Assembly (NCBI GenBank): GCA_029561255.1
Contig: JAKQJH010000379.1
Span: 1-48,955, forward strand
Direction of reading: 5' to 3'
Source: Bacteroidota bacterium
GTDB taxonomy: Bacteria; Bacteroidota; Bacteroidia; Chitinophagales; Chitinophagaceae
Length of the DNA: 48,955 nt
Below the pieces are notes generated by a model that was not told where the DNA came from, did no database searches, and was given only the letters and a program-made list of their open reading frames with translations. Shown piece by piece: positions 7,830 through 16,986 of this stretch. Position numbers and translations under genes: made by a program. Position 1 is the first letter of the stretch. Each line of letters starts with the position of its first letter.

Positions 7830-9965
7830 ATGCCAGAATTTGATACCTCACACGTAAAAAATATTGTCTTGCTCGGCCATGCCGGCTCCGGTAAGACCAC
7901 CTTAGCGGAGTGCATGCTGTTTGAAGCAGGCATTATTACCCGGAAGGGTTCTATCGCAGAGCGGAATACAACAGGTGATTACCACGAACTTGAACAGGAA
8001 CGTGGTAATTCTATTTTCAGCAAGCTCCTCCATACAAAATGGAGAGGATACAAGATTAATATTATTGATACCCCCGGTTATGATGACTTCTCCGGTGAAG
8101 TGATCTCCGCCCTTCGCGTGGCCGATACCGGTGTCATGCTTATTAATGCCGTAATGGGTGTGGAAGTAGGAACAGATATCATTTGGGAATATACCGAACA
8201 GTTTAAAACACCAATGATTTTCGGGGTGAATAAACTGGATGATGATAATGCGGATTTTGAAAAGACCATCCGGGAAGCCAAATCGCATTTTGGTAATAAT
8301 GTAGTGGTGGTGCAGTATCCCCGGCAGACCGGTGCCGGCTTCCATGAAATTATCGATGTATTACGGATGACCATGTACCATTTCAAAGACAATGGCGGGA
8401 AACCCGAAAAAATGGCCATCCCCGATGAAGAAAAAGCAAAAGCGGAAGAACTGCATAAGGAACTGATCGAAGCAATTGCCAGCAATGACGAAACCCTGAT
8501 GGAAAAATACTTCGATAAAGGAGAACTGGACGAAGATGAAATGAAGAATGGCCTGAAGAAAGCCATGATCAATCATGACCTGTTTCCGTTATTCTGTCTG
8601 TCTGCCGAACGCAATATGGGCAGTGGCCGCCTGATGGGTTTTATCGACAATGTTTGTCCCAGTGCCAACGAAATGCCACCGCAGACCACCAAAAAAGGCG
8701 AAGCACTTCCCTGTGATGCAAACGGACCCGCCTGCATTTTCATTTATAAAACCATTTCAGAACCCCATGTGGGCGAACTTTCTTTCTTTAAAGTGTATTC
8801 GGGTACCATAAAAAGCGGAATGGAACTGGAAAATGAAACCACCGGGGTTACCGAAAAGATTACCCAGTTATTCCTGGTGGAAGGAAATAAACGGACACCG
8901 ATCAATGAATTGGTGGCCGGTGATATCGGGGCTACCCTGAAGCTCAAAAACACCCATGTGAACAATACGCTTCATACCAAGGGTAAAAACTTTGAACTTC
9001 CTCCGATTGTGTTCCCTGCGCCCAATATGACCGTGGCGATTGAAACACTGAAAAAGGGAGAAGAGGAAAAACTCTCCCTGGCCCTGCACCAGTTGCGGGA
9101 AGAAGATCCCACATTACTGGTGGAGGTTTCATCCGAATTGAAACAGACCCTGATTCATTGCCAGGGGGACATGCACCTGGCCGTAGCCAAATGGAAAATT
9201 GAACACCAGCATAAACTGGAAGTTAAATTCAGCAAGCCGCGTATCGCTTATCGTGAAACCATCCGTAAAATGGCCGATGCCAATTATCGCCACAAAAAAC
9301 AGAGTGGGGGTGCCGGACAGTTTGGAGAAGTCTATATGCGTATTGAGCCCTGGTATGAAGGTATGCCGGAACCGGATGACCTGAATGTAAGAGGCCGGGA
9401 TATCCATGAACTCGATTGGGGTGGACGTCTGGTATTTTACAACTGTATCGTGGGTGGAGCTATTGATGCCCGTTTTCTGCCTTCCGTTTTGAAAGGAGTC
9501 ATGGAGAAAATGCATAACGGGCCACTGACCGGTTCTTATGCACGCGATATCCGTGTTTGTGTGTATGATGGAAAGATGCACCCGGTGGACAGCAATGATA
9601 TCTCTTTCAAAATTGCGGGCTTACAGGCATTCCGCCAGGCTTTCCAGCAGGCGGATCCTCAGATTCTGGAACCTATTTATAAACTGGAGGTACTTTGTCC
9701 GGATGACCTGACCGGCGCCGTAATGGGCGATTTGCAAAGCCGCCGGGCCATCGTGGAAGGAATCGACAGCGAAGGGCATTTCCAGAAAGTGATCGCTAAA
9801 GTACCGTTGGCTGAAATGGATGGTTATTCCTCATCCCTTCGTTCCATTACCCAGGGACGGGCTAAATTCAAAATGGCTATTGCGGGTTATGAAGCCGTGC
9901 CATTTGACCTGCAACGGAAACTGATCGATGAATACAGCAAAACCGCTAAAGAAGAGTTTGCGTAA
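7830..9965 (+). CDS. Elongation factor G paralogue (EF-G2 type) with altered GTPase centre
   Basis: A 711-residue translational GTPase with all EF-G domains. The G domain has the P-loop GHAGSGKTT (residues 16-24), DTPGY (80-84) and NKLD (about 135). Domain II has the GPACIFIYKT and VGELSFFKVYSG strands. Domains III-V include REEDPTLLVE, the highly conserved YRHKKQSGGAGQFGEV and PVDSNDISF blocks, and the C-terminal GDLQSRRAIVEG. Canonical EF-G has DTPGH, where the His activates the attacking water; here residue 84 is Tyr. Switch I also differs (ERGNSI instead of ERGITI). This is the pattern of the Bacteroidota EF-G2 group, one member of which (Bacteroides thetaiotaomicron) is reported to drive translocation without GTP hydrolysis. 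The true fusA is not in the window. Confidence 0.9.
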   Translation: MPEFDTSHVKNIVLLGHAGSGKTTLAECMLFEAGIITRKGSIAERNTTGDYHELEQERGNSIFSKLLHTKWRGYKINIIDTPGYDDFSGEVISALRVADTGVMLINAVMGVEVGTDIIWEYTEQFKTPMIFGVNKLDDDNADFEKTIREAKSHFGNNVVVVQYPRQTGAGFHEIIDVLRMTMYHFKDNGGKPEKMAIPDEEKAKAEELHKELIEAIASNDETLMEKYFDKGELDEDEMKNGLKKAMINHDLFPLFCLSAERNMGSGRLMGFIDNVCPSANEMPPQTTKKGEALPCDANGPACIFIYKTISEPHVGELSFFKVYSGTIKSGMELENETTGVTEKITQLFLVEGNKRTPINELVAGDIGATLKLKNTHVNNTLHTKGKNFELPPIVFPAPNMTVAIETLKKGEEEKLSLALHQLREEDPTLLVEVSSELKQTLIHCQGDMHLAVAKWKIEHQHKLEVKFSKPRIAYRETIRKMADANYRHKKQSGGAGQFGEVYMRIEPWYEGMPEPDDLNVRGRDIHELDWGGRLVFYNCIVGGAIDARFLPSVLKGVMEKMHNGPLTGSYARDIRVCVYDGKMHPVDSNDISFKIAGLQAFRQAFQQADPQILEPIYKLEVLCPDDLTGAVMGDLQSRRAIVEGIDSEGHFQKVIAKVPLAEMDGYSSSLRSITQGRAKFKMAIAGYEAVPFDLQRKLIDEYSKTAKEEFA

Positions 9966-9986
9966 GTCGTAACCAACTATGCTTTG

Positions 9987-10018
9987 ACGCCGGCCAGATT
10001 ACTGACCGGCGTTTTTTA
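9987..10018. terminator. Probable bidirectional terminator between convergent genes
   Basis: Eleven-base arms ACGCCGGCCAG and CTGACCGGCGT (one mismatch) around a 4-nt loop, then six T on the plus strand. The stop codon of the minus-strand crystallin-like gene lies immediately beyond the T run. Confidence 0.8.
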
Positions 10019-11200
10019 TTAATTGCGATAAACAGCTATGGAAGCAGCCCGGTCATTCCAGCTGGACATTGCAAAACTACTCCTGGAAGCCGTCAGCGTC
10101 ATGCTCTTGCCCCTGAGATTGGGTTGGTCATAAAGTACTACCCGGTATCCCGGGGGGATCTGAATGGAGCTGAGGGCTTTTTCGGGGAATCCGTTTGCAG
10201 CGGCCATTGTTTTATAAGTACCCGGTAATAAGGTAACCGATTGTCCTTTATACCCCGCATCCGTGTAGAGGGTCAGTTCATTCACCATCGGGTTACCATT
10301 ACCGCTCCAGCCCCCTTTTTCTTCCACCACCAGTGAACTGATCCGGTTTCTCCAACTGTAACTGATACAATCAAATCCGGAAGAATAAGTTTCTGAAGCG
10401 CCCATGAGATTATCTCCTTCATACACTTTAACAGAAATTCCGGCAGGGATTTGCATGGAGCCGATGGTCTTCCGGAATAAACCCAGTTCCTCCCCGGTAT
10501 ATCGTCCGGGAAGCAGGCTTAGTTTATTTCCTTTGTAATTGCAATCCGTATAAAATTCGGCATAAGATCCATTGTTACTGTTATTACCGGTACCCGGTGT
10601 AGTATATGGTTTATATTCCACCACCAATGAACTGATCCGGTCATTATAATTCCGGCTCAGGCAGGTTTCACTGTTTTCCAGGGTTACAAAATAACCACTG
10701 GCATCATCTGACCCGGTATAGATCCGCATCCGCAGATTGCCGAAAATGGCGAAGGAGGAAATATTATTTTTTAATTCACCCAGGTCTGTGCCTTTGTATA
10801 CCCCCGGACGAAGACTGCGGGAGAAACCACGGGAATAACAATCGCTGTATATCACGACATACTCATTGGGATTGGTTTGCTGGATATTGGTATTCTCCAC
10901 TACAATGGCGGATGCATTATTATCCCAGGCTGAATCCAGGCAACTGACCGATTCGGTGAATGTTTTTGACCGGCTGTTGAAATCATCATTCTCATAAATA
11001 GTAATCCGGAAACCAGACGGCACCTGGAAGGAGGACAGTTTATCATTGCCGATCCGCATCTGGTATAAACGGTAGGTGCCTGCTTCCAGGGTATAACTCT
11101 TTCCACGATAATCACAATCCTCATGAATAGTTACATAACTCTGGGCAGATAACAGAAATGTATATAAAAATACAACCGCGAGTAAGGCATACTTTTTCAT
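10019..11200 (-). CDS. Secreted protein with four beta/gamma-crystallin-like domains
   Basis: The start at 11200 gives a 393-residue protein beginning with a signal peptide (MKKYALLAVVFLYTFLLSAQS); the TTG-free upstream extension has no such feature. Four domains of about 90 residues follow, each built of two Greek-key motifs of the form (Y/F)x(D/N)C(D/N)YxG...L..G.Y and ending in a strand after an SS pair. Microbial beta/gamma-crystallins bind calcium with (N/D)(N/D)xxSS. Intact copies are NDKLSS in domain 1 and NDRISS in domain 2; domains 3 and 4 have degenerate versions (RNRISS, EKALSS, NDRAAS), so calcium binding may be confined to the N-terminal half. Cys pairs recur in each repeat (DCDYRG, DCYSRG, DCNYKG) and could form disulfides. 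Role unknown; a structural or cell-surface role is inferred. Confidence 0.88.
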   Translation of the reverse strand: MKKYALLAVVFLYTFLLSAQSYVTIHEDCDYRGKSYTLEAGTYRLYQMRIGNDKLSSFQVPSGFRITIYENDDFNSRSKTFTESVSCLDSAWDNNASAIVVENTNIQQTNPNEYVVIYSDCYSRGFSRSLRPGVYKGTDLGELKNNISSFAIFGNLRMRIYTGSDDASGYFVTLENSETCLSRNYNDRISSLVVEYKPYTTPGTGNNSNNGSYAEFYTDCNYKGNKLSLLPGRYTGEELGLFRKTIGSMQIPAGISVKVYEGDNLMGASETYSSGFDCISYSWRNRISSLVVEEKGGWSGNGNPMVNELTLYTDAGYKGQSVTLLPGTYKTMAAANGFPEKALSSIQIPPGYRVVLYDQPNLRGKSMTLTASRSSFAMSSWNDRAASIAVYRN

Positions 11201-11239
11201 AGCAAAAATTTTAGCAGACCGCCTTACCGTCATTCCGGA

Positions 11240-11908
11240 TCAGGCTTCCTTGTCAAAACTAATACATTCTTTCAGCTCTTTCTCGGTATAAGCCAGTTTA
11301 TACTGTGCCAGCACTTCCGGAGGCACTCCATTCCATTGATTGGGCTGGTTACCTGCATATCCAATGTCTTTGATGCCAATCGCTGATGTGTAAAAACCAG
11401 AGGCGGTCAGATTTCGCATCAGGTTGAAAAACTGAACCCCCTGACTCATCTCCGGTTTTGCTTTCTCCGGATAGGCAATCATATCCACCAGTTCGATCTG
11501 CTGTGCGGCGGTACAATCTTTAAAGGGCTTTTCATATCGTTTGAAGCATTGCAGATCCAGCCAGCGCAAGCCGCCCTGTAAGGGCACCTGGTGATTGGGC
11601 ATATCTCTTACAATAAAATCAATAAAATCCGGTACGCCCGCTTCACTGGCACTGCCGCTGACTTCATCTTTGGGAATGATGATATCACACAAGACGGTAA
11701 TGGTGGCCAGTTCATGGGCATTAAAAAAAGGTCCTTTTGCCAATAGCTCTTTCTCGTACTTAACTTCATCCGGATTCCGGTCCAGGTTAAAGACCGGCTC
11801 AGCTGCTTTATCCGCTACTTTTTTATCATCCGTGGCACAACCGGCAAGAGCAGCAGGAACCGCAACGGCTCCGGTGGCAATCAGTTTCAACGATTTTCTT
11901 CTGTCCAT
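11240..11908 (-). CDS. Small (gamma) subunit of a GMC-type dehydrogenase, Gluconate_2-dh3 family, Tat-exported
   Basis: The ATG at 11908 starts MDRRKSLKLIATGAVAVPAALAGC: a twin-arginine signal with a lipobox-like LAGC end. A TTG 15 nt upstream is less likely. The mature part carries the family pattern: F-x-x-H-E-L-A-T-I-T-V-L-C-D-I-I-I-P near residue 70, then a helical body ending in GYAGN and W-x-G-V-P. In known gluconate and FAD-dependent glucose dehydrogenases this subunit lets the catalytic subunit fold and travel through the Tat system. It follows the GMC gene with 15 nt between the GMC stop and this ATG, so the two are co-transcribed. A second such pair is at 26885-29146. Confidence 0.88.
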   Translation of the reverse strand: MDRRKSLKLIATGAVAVPAALAGCATDDKKVADKAAEPVFNLDRNPDEVKYEKELLAKGPFFNAHELATITVLCDIIIPKDEVSGSASEAGVPDFIDFIVRDMPNHQVPLQGGLRWLDLQCFKRYEKPFKDCTAAQQIELVDMIAYPEKAKPEMSQGVQFFNLMRNLTASGFYTSAIGIKDIGYAGNQPNQWNGVPPEVLAQYKLAYTEKELKECISFDKEA

Positions 11909-11923
11909 AAAATAGTATTTCAA

Positions 11924-13672
11924 TTACAGGTTTTGCTTTTTCATTTCCTCTACAATATACTCACAGGCTCTCATGGATAAAGCGAGAATCGTCCAGGTGA
12001 TATTTTTATCCGCCTGGCTTACAAACTGACCGCCATCCACACAGAACAGGTTTTTACAATCATGGGCCTGGCTCCATTTATTCAGGGCCGAGGTTTTGGG
12101 ATCATTCCCCATCCGGACGGTTCCGGCTTCATGGATGATCTCACCGGGTTTGGAAAGTCCCCAGTTATTGCTTTCATTATCATCACCACCCCAGGTAATG
12201 ATGGCGCCCATATTATGCATCACTTCCTTGAAAGTCTCCTTCATGTGCTTCGCCTGTTTGATCTCATGTTCAGTCCACTTCACATTAAATTTCAATACCG
12301 GGATACCATAGCGGTCCACCACATTGGGATCAATGGTGCAGTAATTGGAGGCAATGGGAATCGCTTCTCCGCGTCCGGCCATACCCACACTGGCCCCGTA
12401 GAAGAAACGATAATCTTCCTTAAGTGAAGCCCCGTAACCACCCGCTTCTTTTTGTTTGCCTTTCACCAGGTATTTGCCATTCATTTTTTCAATACTCCCT
12501 GCAAAGCCATAAGCCGGCTGACTCATGCCTCCCCAGTATTCGATATGATAACCTCTCGGAAAATCCAGTTTTTTATTATCCAGCCACCAGGGAGAATACA
12601 CGTGCATACCACCCACACCGTCTTCATTATACCGTTTGCGGTCAAACAATTGAGGCAGTACGCCTCCCAGGGCCGCCCCGGTGGAATCGTGCAGGTATTT
12701 ACCTACTACATTGCTGCTATTGGCCAGCCCGTTGGGGTGACGGTCAGATTTAGAATTTAACAACAGACGGGCACTTTCACAGGCACTGGCAGCCAGGATC
12801 ACCACCCGGCCTTCCACCTGGTATTCCATCCCGTCATTCTTACTGACAAAAGACACACCGGTGGCCAGTCCTTCTTTGTTGGTGAGTACTTCACGGGCCA
12901 TCGCATTGGAGATCACTTCCACCTTACCGGTTTTCATGGCCGGGTAGATCAGTACATTGGGTGAAGAAAAATCGGCCTTGGCAATACTGCAATTACGACT
13001 GCACTGTGCACAGAAAAAACAAGCGCCGCGACCTGCATCATTTTCGATGGGCTTTGTGAGTATGGATAAACGGGAAGGAATCACTTTAACACCCGCTTGA
13101 GTCGCCCCGTTCTTAATCATCAGTTCATGCAAGCGGGGGCGGGGAGGAGGCAGGAAGAATCCATCCGGATCATTTTCCAATCCTTCATTCGTACCAAAAA
13201 TGCCGATCATCTTATCCACCCGGTCATAGTAGGGTTTCACATCTTCATACCCGATCGGCCAGTCATCGCCGAGACCGTCAATACTCTTACGTTTAAAATC
13301 CTTGGGGCCAAAACGAAGGGAGATCCGACCCCAGTGATTGGTACGCCCACCCAGCATACGGGCCCGCCACCACATCCAGTCGGTGCCGGCTTCTTTGGTA
13401 AAGGGTTCTCCATCTACATTCCAACCACCATAACAGGCATCAAAATCGCCAAAAGGACGAAGTTTGGTACTGGCACCCCGGCGGGGAGAATCCCAGGGAT
13501 TTTTTAATTGGGTAATATTTTTCTGCGGATCATACATAAACCCTGCTTCAATGATGCAGACATTCAAACCCGCTTTCGCCAGTGTATAGGCGGCCATACC
13601 GCCACCGGCACCGGAACCTACAATCACTGCATCGTATTTCTTTGGCTGTTTCTTAACCTGGAGATCTCCCAT
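11924..13672 (-). CDS. GMC-family FAD dehydrogenase, catalytic subunit, with Cys cluster motif
   Basis: The start at 13672 (MGDLQVKK, 582 residues) puts the FAD-binding Rossmann loop [15 protein letters not shown] near residue 15 as usual; the frame stays open 38 codons upstream. GMC enzymes oxidise an alcohol or sugar C-OH with FAD. The C-terminal catalytic region has HEAGTVRMG and, near the end, N-I-T-W-T in place of NPT. Cysteines C218, C224 and C228 have the C-x5-C-x3-C spacing of the 3Fe-4S site of FAD-dependent glucose dehydrogenase, and an extra C221 makes CxxCxxCxxxC. The protein has no signal peptide of its own and would be exported with its Tat-tagged small subunit, encoded next. 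Substrate unknown; 3-keto-glycoside or polyol oxidation are possibilities. Confidence 0.9.
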   Translation of the reverse strand: MGDLQVKKQPKKYDAVIVGSGAGGGMAAYTLAKAGLNVCIIEAGFMYDPQKNITQLKNPWDSPRRGASTKLRPFGDFDACYGGWNVDGEPFTKEAGTDWMWWRARMLGGRTNHWGRISLRFGPKDFKRKSIDGLGDDWPIGYEDVKPYYDRVDKMIGIFGTNEGLENDPDGFFLPPPRPRLHELMIKNGATQAGVKVIPSRLSILTKPIENDAGRGACFFCAQCSRNCSIAKADFSSPNVLIYPAMKTGKVEVISNAMAREVLTNKEGLATGVSFVSKNDGMEYQVEGRVVILAASACESARLLLNSKSDRHPNGLANSSNVVGKYLHDSTGAALGGVLPQLFDRKRYNEDGVGGMHVYSPWWLDNKKLDFPRGYHIEYWGGMSQPAYGFAGSIEKMNGKYLVKGKQKEAGGYGASLKEDYRFFYGASVGMAGRGEAIPIASNYCTIDPNVVDRYGIPVLKFNVKWTEHEIKQAKHMKETFKEVMHNMGAIITWGGDDNESNNWGLSKPGEIIHEAGTVRMGNDPKTSALNKWSQAHDCKNLFCVDGGQFVSQADKNITWTILALSMRACEYIVEEMKKQNL

Positions 13673-13799
13673 ATGATTCGTATAATCGTTGTTGAATTTG
13701 AAGCAACAATTTACTGGATTGCCTTCTTGTATCCGAAAATATTTATCCCGATTCCGGGTCCGGGCATTCATTAACTTTACCGGCAAATACTCTCACATA

Positions 13800-15785
13800 A
13801 TGAAGCGCCTGTTTATGCTGATAACCTTTATCACGCAATTATTCTCCGCCCGGTCACAATCCATTGATTTCAGTAAATACCCTGTATACTCTGGGAAAGA
13901 CCTGGGTATTACTTATTCACCCCAGCGCAGTAATTTCAGAATCTGGGCACCAACCGCCAGCGCGGCGGAACTGAAACTGTATCATGCCGGTACCGGAAAT
14001 AATGCAGCCGGTGTTTTCCCAATGGTGAAAGGGAAGAACGGGGTCTGGCTGGCCACCGTGTATACCGATCAGAAGAATAAATTTTATACGTTCCGGGTTA
14101 AAATAAAAGGACAATGGTCGGATGAAACAACGGATCCCTGGGTAAAAGCAGTGGGGGTGAACGGAAAACGGGGAGTTGTGGTTGACCTGAAAGAAACCAA
14201 CCCGTCGGATTGGGAGAAGGACCGATCCCCGGTATTAAATAATCCCACAGATGCCGTGATCTATGAACTGCATGTGCGGGATGCCAGTATCCATGAAAAT
14301 TCAGGAATTAAACATAAAGGTAAATTTCTGGGATTGACCGAAACCGGAACAAAAAATCATGCAGGACAGCCAACCGGACTGGATCATTTAAAAGAATTGG
14401 GGATTACCCATGTTCACCTGCTGCCTTCCTTTGACTTTAATTCCATAGACGAAAGCCAACCGGGTGCAAAATATAACTGGGGGTATGATCCCCTGCATTA
14501 TAATGTACCGGAAGGATCCTATGCCACGAATCCCTATGATGGAGCGGTTCGTATTAAAGAATTTAAACAAATGGTGCAGGCTTTTCACCAGCAGGGTATT
14601 GGCGTTATAATGGATGTGGTGTATAATCATACGGCTCTAACGGAAAAGTCCAATTTCAATCAACTGGTTCCCGGATATTATTACAGGCAGGATAAGGACG
14701 GAAAATTTTCCAATGCCACGGCCTGTGGCAATGAAACCGCCAGTGAACGCCCTATGTTCCGGAAATTCATGCTGGAATCAGTACTCTACTGGGTACAGGA
14801 GTATCATATTGATGGCTTCCGGTTTGACCTGATGGGGGTGCATGATATTGAAACCATGAACCTGATTTCAAAAGAACTGCATAAAATCAAACCGGATATT
14901 CTCTTATATGGCGAAGGATGGACCGCTGGTGCTTCGCCCTTACCGGACTCCCTGCGTGCATTGAAAGCCAATACAGCCCGGTTGGACCGGATCGCAGCAT
15001 TCAGTGATGATATCCGAGACGGGATCAAGGGCAGTGTGTTTGAACATGCGGATAAAGGATTTGCCAGTGGAAAAAAAGGAATGGAGGAGAGTATTAAGTT
15101 TGGCATCACCGCTTCCTGTCCGCATCCGCAGGTGGAGTATTCAAAAGTCAATTATTCGAAAGCTCCCTGGGCAACATCCCCCGCGCAAACGGTATCGTAT
15201 TGTGAATGTCACGACAATCATGTGTTGTTTGATAAACTGGCCATATCTGCGAAAGACGCCACCCCGGAACAACGGGAGCAGATGCATCGGCTGGCATTAT
15301 CCATTGTATTGACATCCCAGGGAATATCCTTTCTGCATGCAGGAACAGAGTTTATGCGAACCAAACAGGGAGTGGAGAATTCATATGAATCACCTGACAG
15401 CATCAATGCGATTAATTGGAATCTGAAAAAGGAATACCAGGGTATGAATGAATATCTCCGTGAACTGATTCAGCTGCGGAAACAGCACCCGGCTTTCCGA
15501 TTGCGTTCAGCAGATGCAATTGCCAGAGGGATAAAATTCAAAGAAAAAATGCCCGATGGGATGATCGTTTATGAAATAGATGGAAAGTTGGCCGGAGACA
15601 GCTGGTCAAAAATACTGATCTGCCTGGTTGGAAATAAATCCGATATTGCTTATCCGGTTGATAGAACCTGGACACCTTATATTATTAATAATAAACGGGT
15701 AAAAAGTGATACGGAAGCAAAAGGTCAGGCAGCTGAGAATATGAATTTGTCTCCCTTTAGTTTTTCACTGTTTTATTTGGAGTAA
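13800..15785 (+). CDS. pulA: Secreted type I pullulanase (GH13)
   Basis: The chosen ATG at 13800 starts with a signal peptide (MKRLFMLITFITQLFSARSQ). A CBM48/pullulanase N-terminal domain follows (FRIWAPTASAAELKLY, residues about 43-58), then the GH13 barrel. Conserved regions: DVVYNHT (Asp272), GFRFDLMG with nucleophile Asp343, YGEGW with acid/base Glu372, and CHDNH with Asp472. The YNWGYDPLHYNVPEGSYATNP block is diagnostic of type I pullulanase, which cleaves alpha-1,6 branches of pullulan, starch or glycogen. The 661-residue length is standard. No SusC/SusD genes are adjacent. It is divergent from the GMC gene over a 127-nt spacer, and its 3' end overlaps the convergent DUF2891 gene by 29 nt. 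Confidence 0.94.
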   Translation: MKRLFMLITFITQLFSARSQSIDFSKYPVYSGKDLGITYSPQRSNFRIWAPTASAAELKLYHAGTGNNAAGVFPMVKGKNGVWLATVYTDQKNKFYTFRVKIKGQWSDETTDPWVKAVGVNGKRGVVVDLKETNPSDWEKDRSPVLNNPTDAVIYELHVRDASIHENSGIKHKGKFLGLTETGTKNHAGQPTGLDHLKELGITHVHLLPSFDFNSIDESQPGAKYNWGYDPLHYNVPEGSYATNPYDGAVRIKEFKQMVQAFHQQGIGVIMDVVYNHTALTEKSNFNQLVPGYYYRQDKDGKFSNATACGNETASERPMFRKFMLESVLYWVQEYHIDGFRFDLMGVHDIETMNLISKELHKIKPDILLYGEGWTAGASPLPDSLRALKANTARLDRIAAFSDDIRDGIKGSVFEHADKGFASGKKGMEESIKFGITASCPHPQVEYSKVNYSKAPWATSPAQTVSYCECHDNHVLFDKLAISAKDATPEQREQMHRLALSIVLTSQGISFLHAGTEFMRTKQGVENSYESPDSINAINWNLKKEYQGMNEYLRELIQLRKQHPAFRLRSADAIARGIKFKEKMPDGMIVYEIDGKLAGDSWSKILICLVGNKSDIAYPVDRTWTPYIINNKRVKSDTEAKGQAAENMNLSPFSFSLFYLE

Positions 15786-16896
15786 AGGACTGTTGTTGAT
15801 TTTGCGTCAGGGCATAAACGGCGAAACTGGCCAGCCAGTGTTCACCCCCGTAATGACCACTTACGACATTCGGCAGCGCGGCGGCCAGGTGTCGTATCGC
15901 TGCATTTTTTAAAGATTTCTTCAAAGGATCTTTTGCGGGCAATACAGCAGCCAGTCCCTGCATACACCAGCTACGGCTGAAACACAACCCATCCAGGTGT
16001 ACGATCTGCAGATCGGTCCGGTCGGAAACCACGGGTAAGACCGAAAGGTGTTTTATATCTTTTACTGTAAGAAACTGCCTGAACCAGTTGCTGAATTCAG
16101 CAGGAGCGAGGATACGTCGCATCAGATCGGCTTCTTCCAGGCTGGGGGAGAGAAAATCAGATCCATTGGGTTCCCAGGACGCCGGGGCTCCTTTGTCTTT
16201 TGCAAAAAGTAAAAGCGCAGCCTGGCGGATAGCTATTTCAAACCGGGTTAAACCAGCTGCCCTGGCATAATCAAATGCAAAGACGAGACCGAACGCGGTA
16301 TTCGGATGCACACCGGTACGATTGGCATAGGTTTGTTTTGGTAAAAAAGCTTCCCACAACAGAATGATTTTTTTAAGTAATGGCTGTAATGCCTGGTGCC
16401 ATTTCCCGGCATCCGGATCAGTCCAGTTCAGTAATTCCTCGTCCAGTTTCAGCAACCAGGCCCATCCATACGTTCTTTCCCAACCACTGGTCATGGGGAT
16501 ATCAAAGTATTTAAGTTCCTGTTCTATATTTTCAATCGTAATGGTCCGGTTGATGGCTTTCCGTATGGCACCGGCTTCGGGCAGATCGGGAAAAAGCTTC
16601 AGCAGTTTGATCAGCATCCAATGTCCATGTACCGATGAATGCCAGTCAAAGCAACCATAAAAAGCGGGATGCAGTTGACGTGGCAGGAGTACATGATCAC
16701 TGTCACGGTAGGATGTATGGCTGGTCTTGTTGGGAAACTCCTGTTCCATACACTTCAACGGGAGTAACGCCAGTTTGGTAGCCCCTTCCCTGGTCAGGTG
16801 AAACGCACTGCTGTCTTTATTAATCATAAATAAGGGGGGCTGCTGACTGCACAACGAAACAGGCAAAAGCAACAGGACTAGTATAAATCGGGTCAT
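15757..16896 (-). CDS. DUF2891 family secreted protein
   Basis: 379 residues; an N-terminal signal peptide (MTRFILVLLLLPVSLCSQ) is followed by a mostly helical protein with the DUF2891 signature LHPAFYGCFDWHSSVHGHWML (around residues 75-95). Other conserved parts are SGWERTYGWAWLLKL, the NRTGVHPNTAFGL segment and the C-terminal SGHYGGEHWLASFAVYAL. The alternating Trp/His/Asp and alpha-helical repeats look like an (alpha/alpha)-barrel, as in many sugar-active enzymes, but no activity is known for this family. Its stop codon lies inside pulA on the other strand (29 nt overlap), and it is downstream of nothing on its own strand within 90 nt, so it is probably transcribed alone. Confidence 0.85.
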   Translation of the reverse strand: MTRFILVLLLLPVSLCSQQPPLFMINKDSSAFHLTREGATKLALLPLKCMEQEFPNKTSHTSYRDSDHVLLPRQLHPAFYGCFDWHSSVHGHWMLIKLLKLFPDLPEAGAIRKAINRTITIENIEQELKYFDIPMTSGWERTYGWAWLLKLDEELLNWTDPDAGKWHQALQPLLKKIILLWEAFLPKQTYANRTGVHPNTAFGLVFAFDYARAAGLTRFEIAIRQAALLLFAKDKGAPASWEPNGSDFLSPSLEEADLMRRILAPAEFSNWFRQFLTVKDIKHLSVLPVVSDRTDLQIVHLDGLCFSRSWCMQGLAAVLPAKDPLKKSLKNAAIRHLAAALPNVVSGHYGGEHWLASFAVYALTQNQQQSFTPNKTVKN

Positions 16897-16933
16897 CCGT
16901 TAAATTTTGAATGAAAAAGATAGGAAGAAAAGG

Positions 16934-16967
16934 CAAAAAAAAACTGTCCCGTCAAACGGAACAGTTT
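16934..16967 (-). terminator. Rho-independent terminator of the RRM gene
   Basis: On the minus strand, AAACTGTTCCG, a 5-nt loop, then CGGGACAGTTT (one mismatch) and a run of T. It lies 20 nt after the RRM stop codon. Confidence 0.85.
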
Positions 16968-16986
16968 ACTATTTAAAACAATTCAA

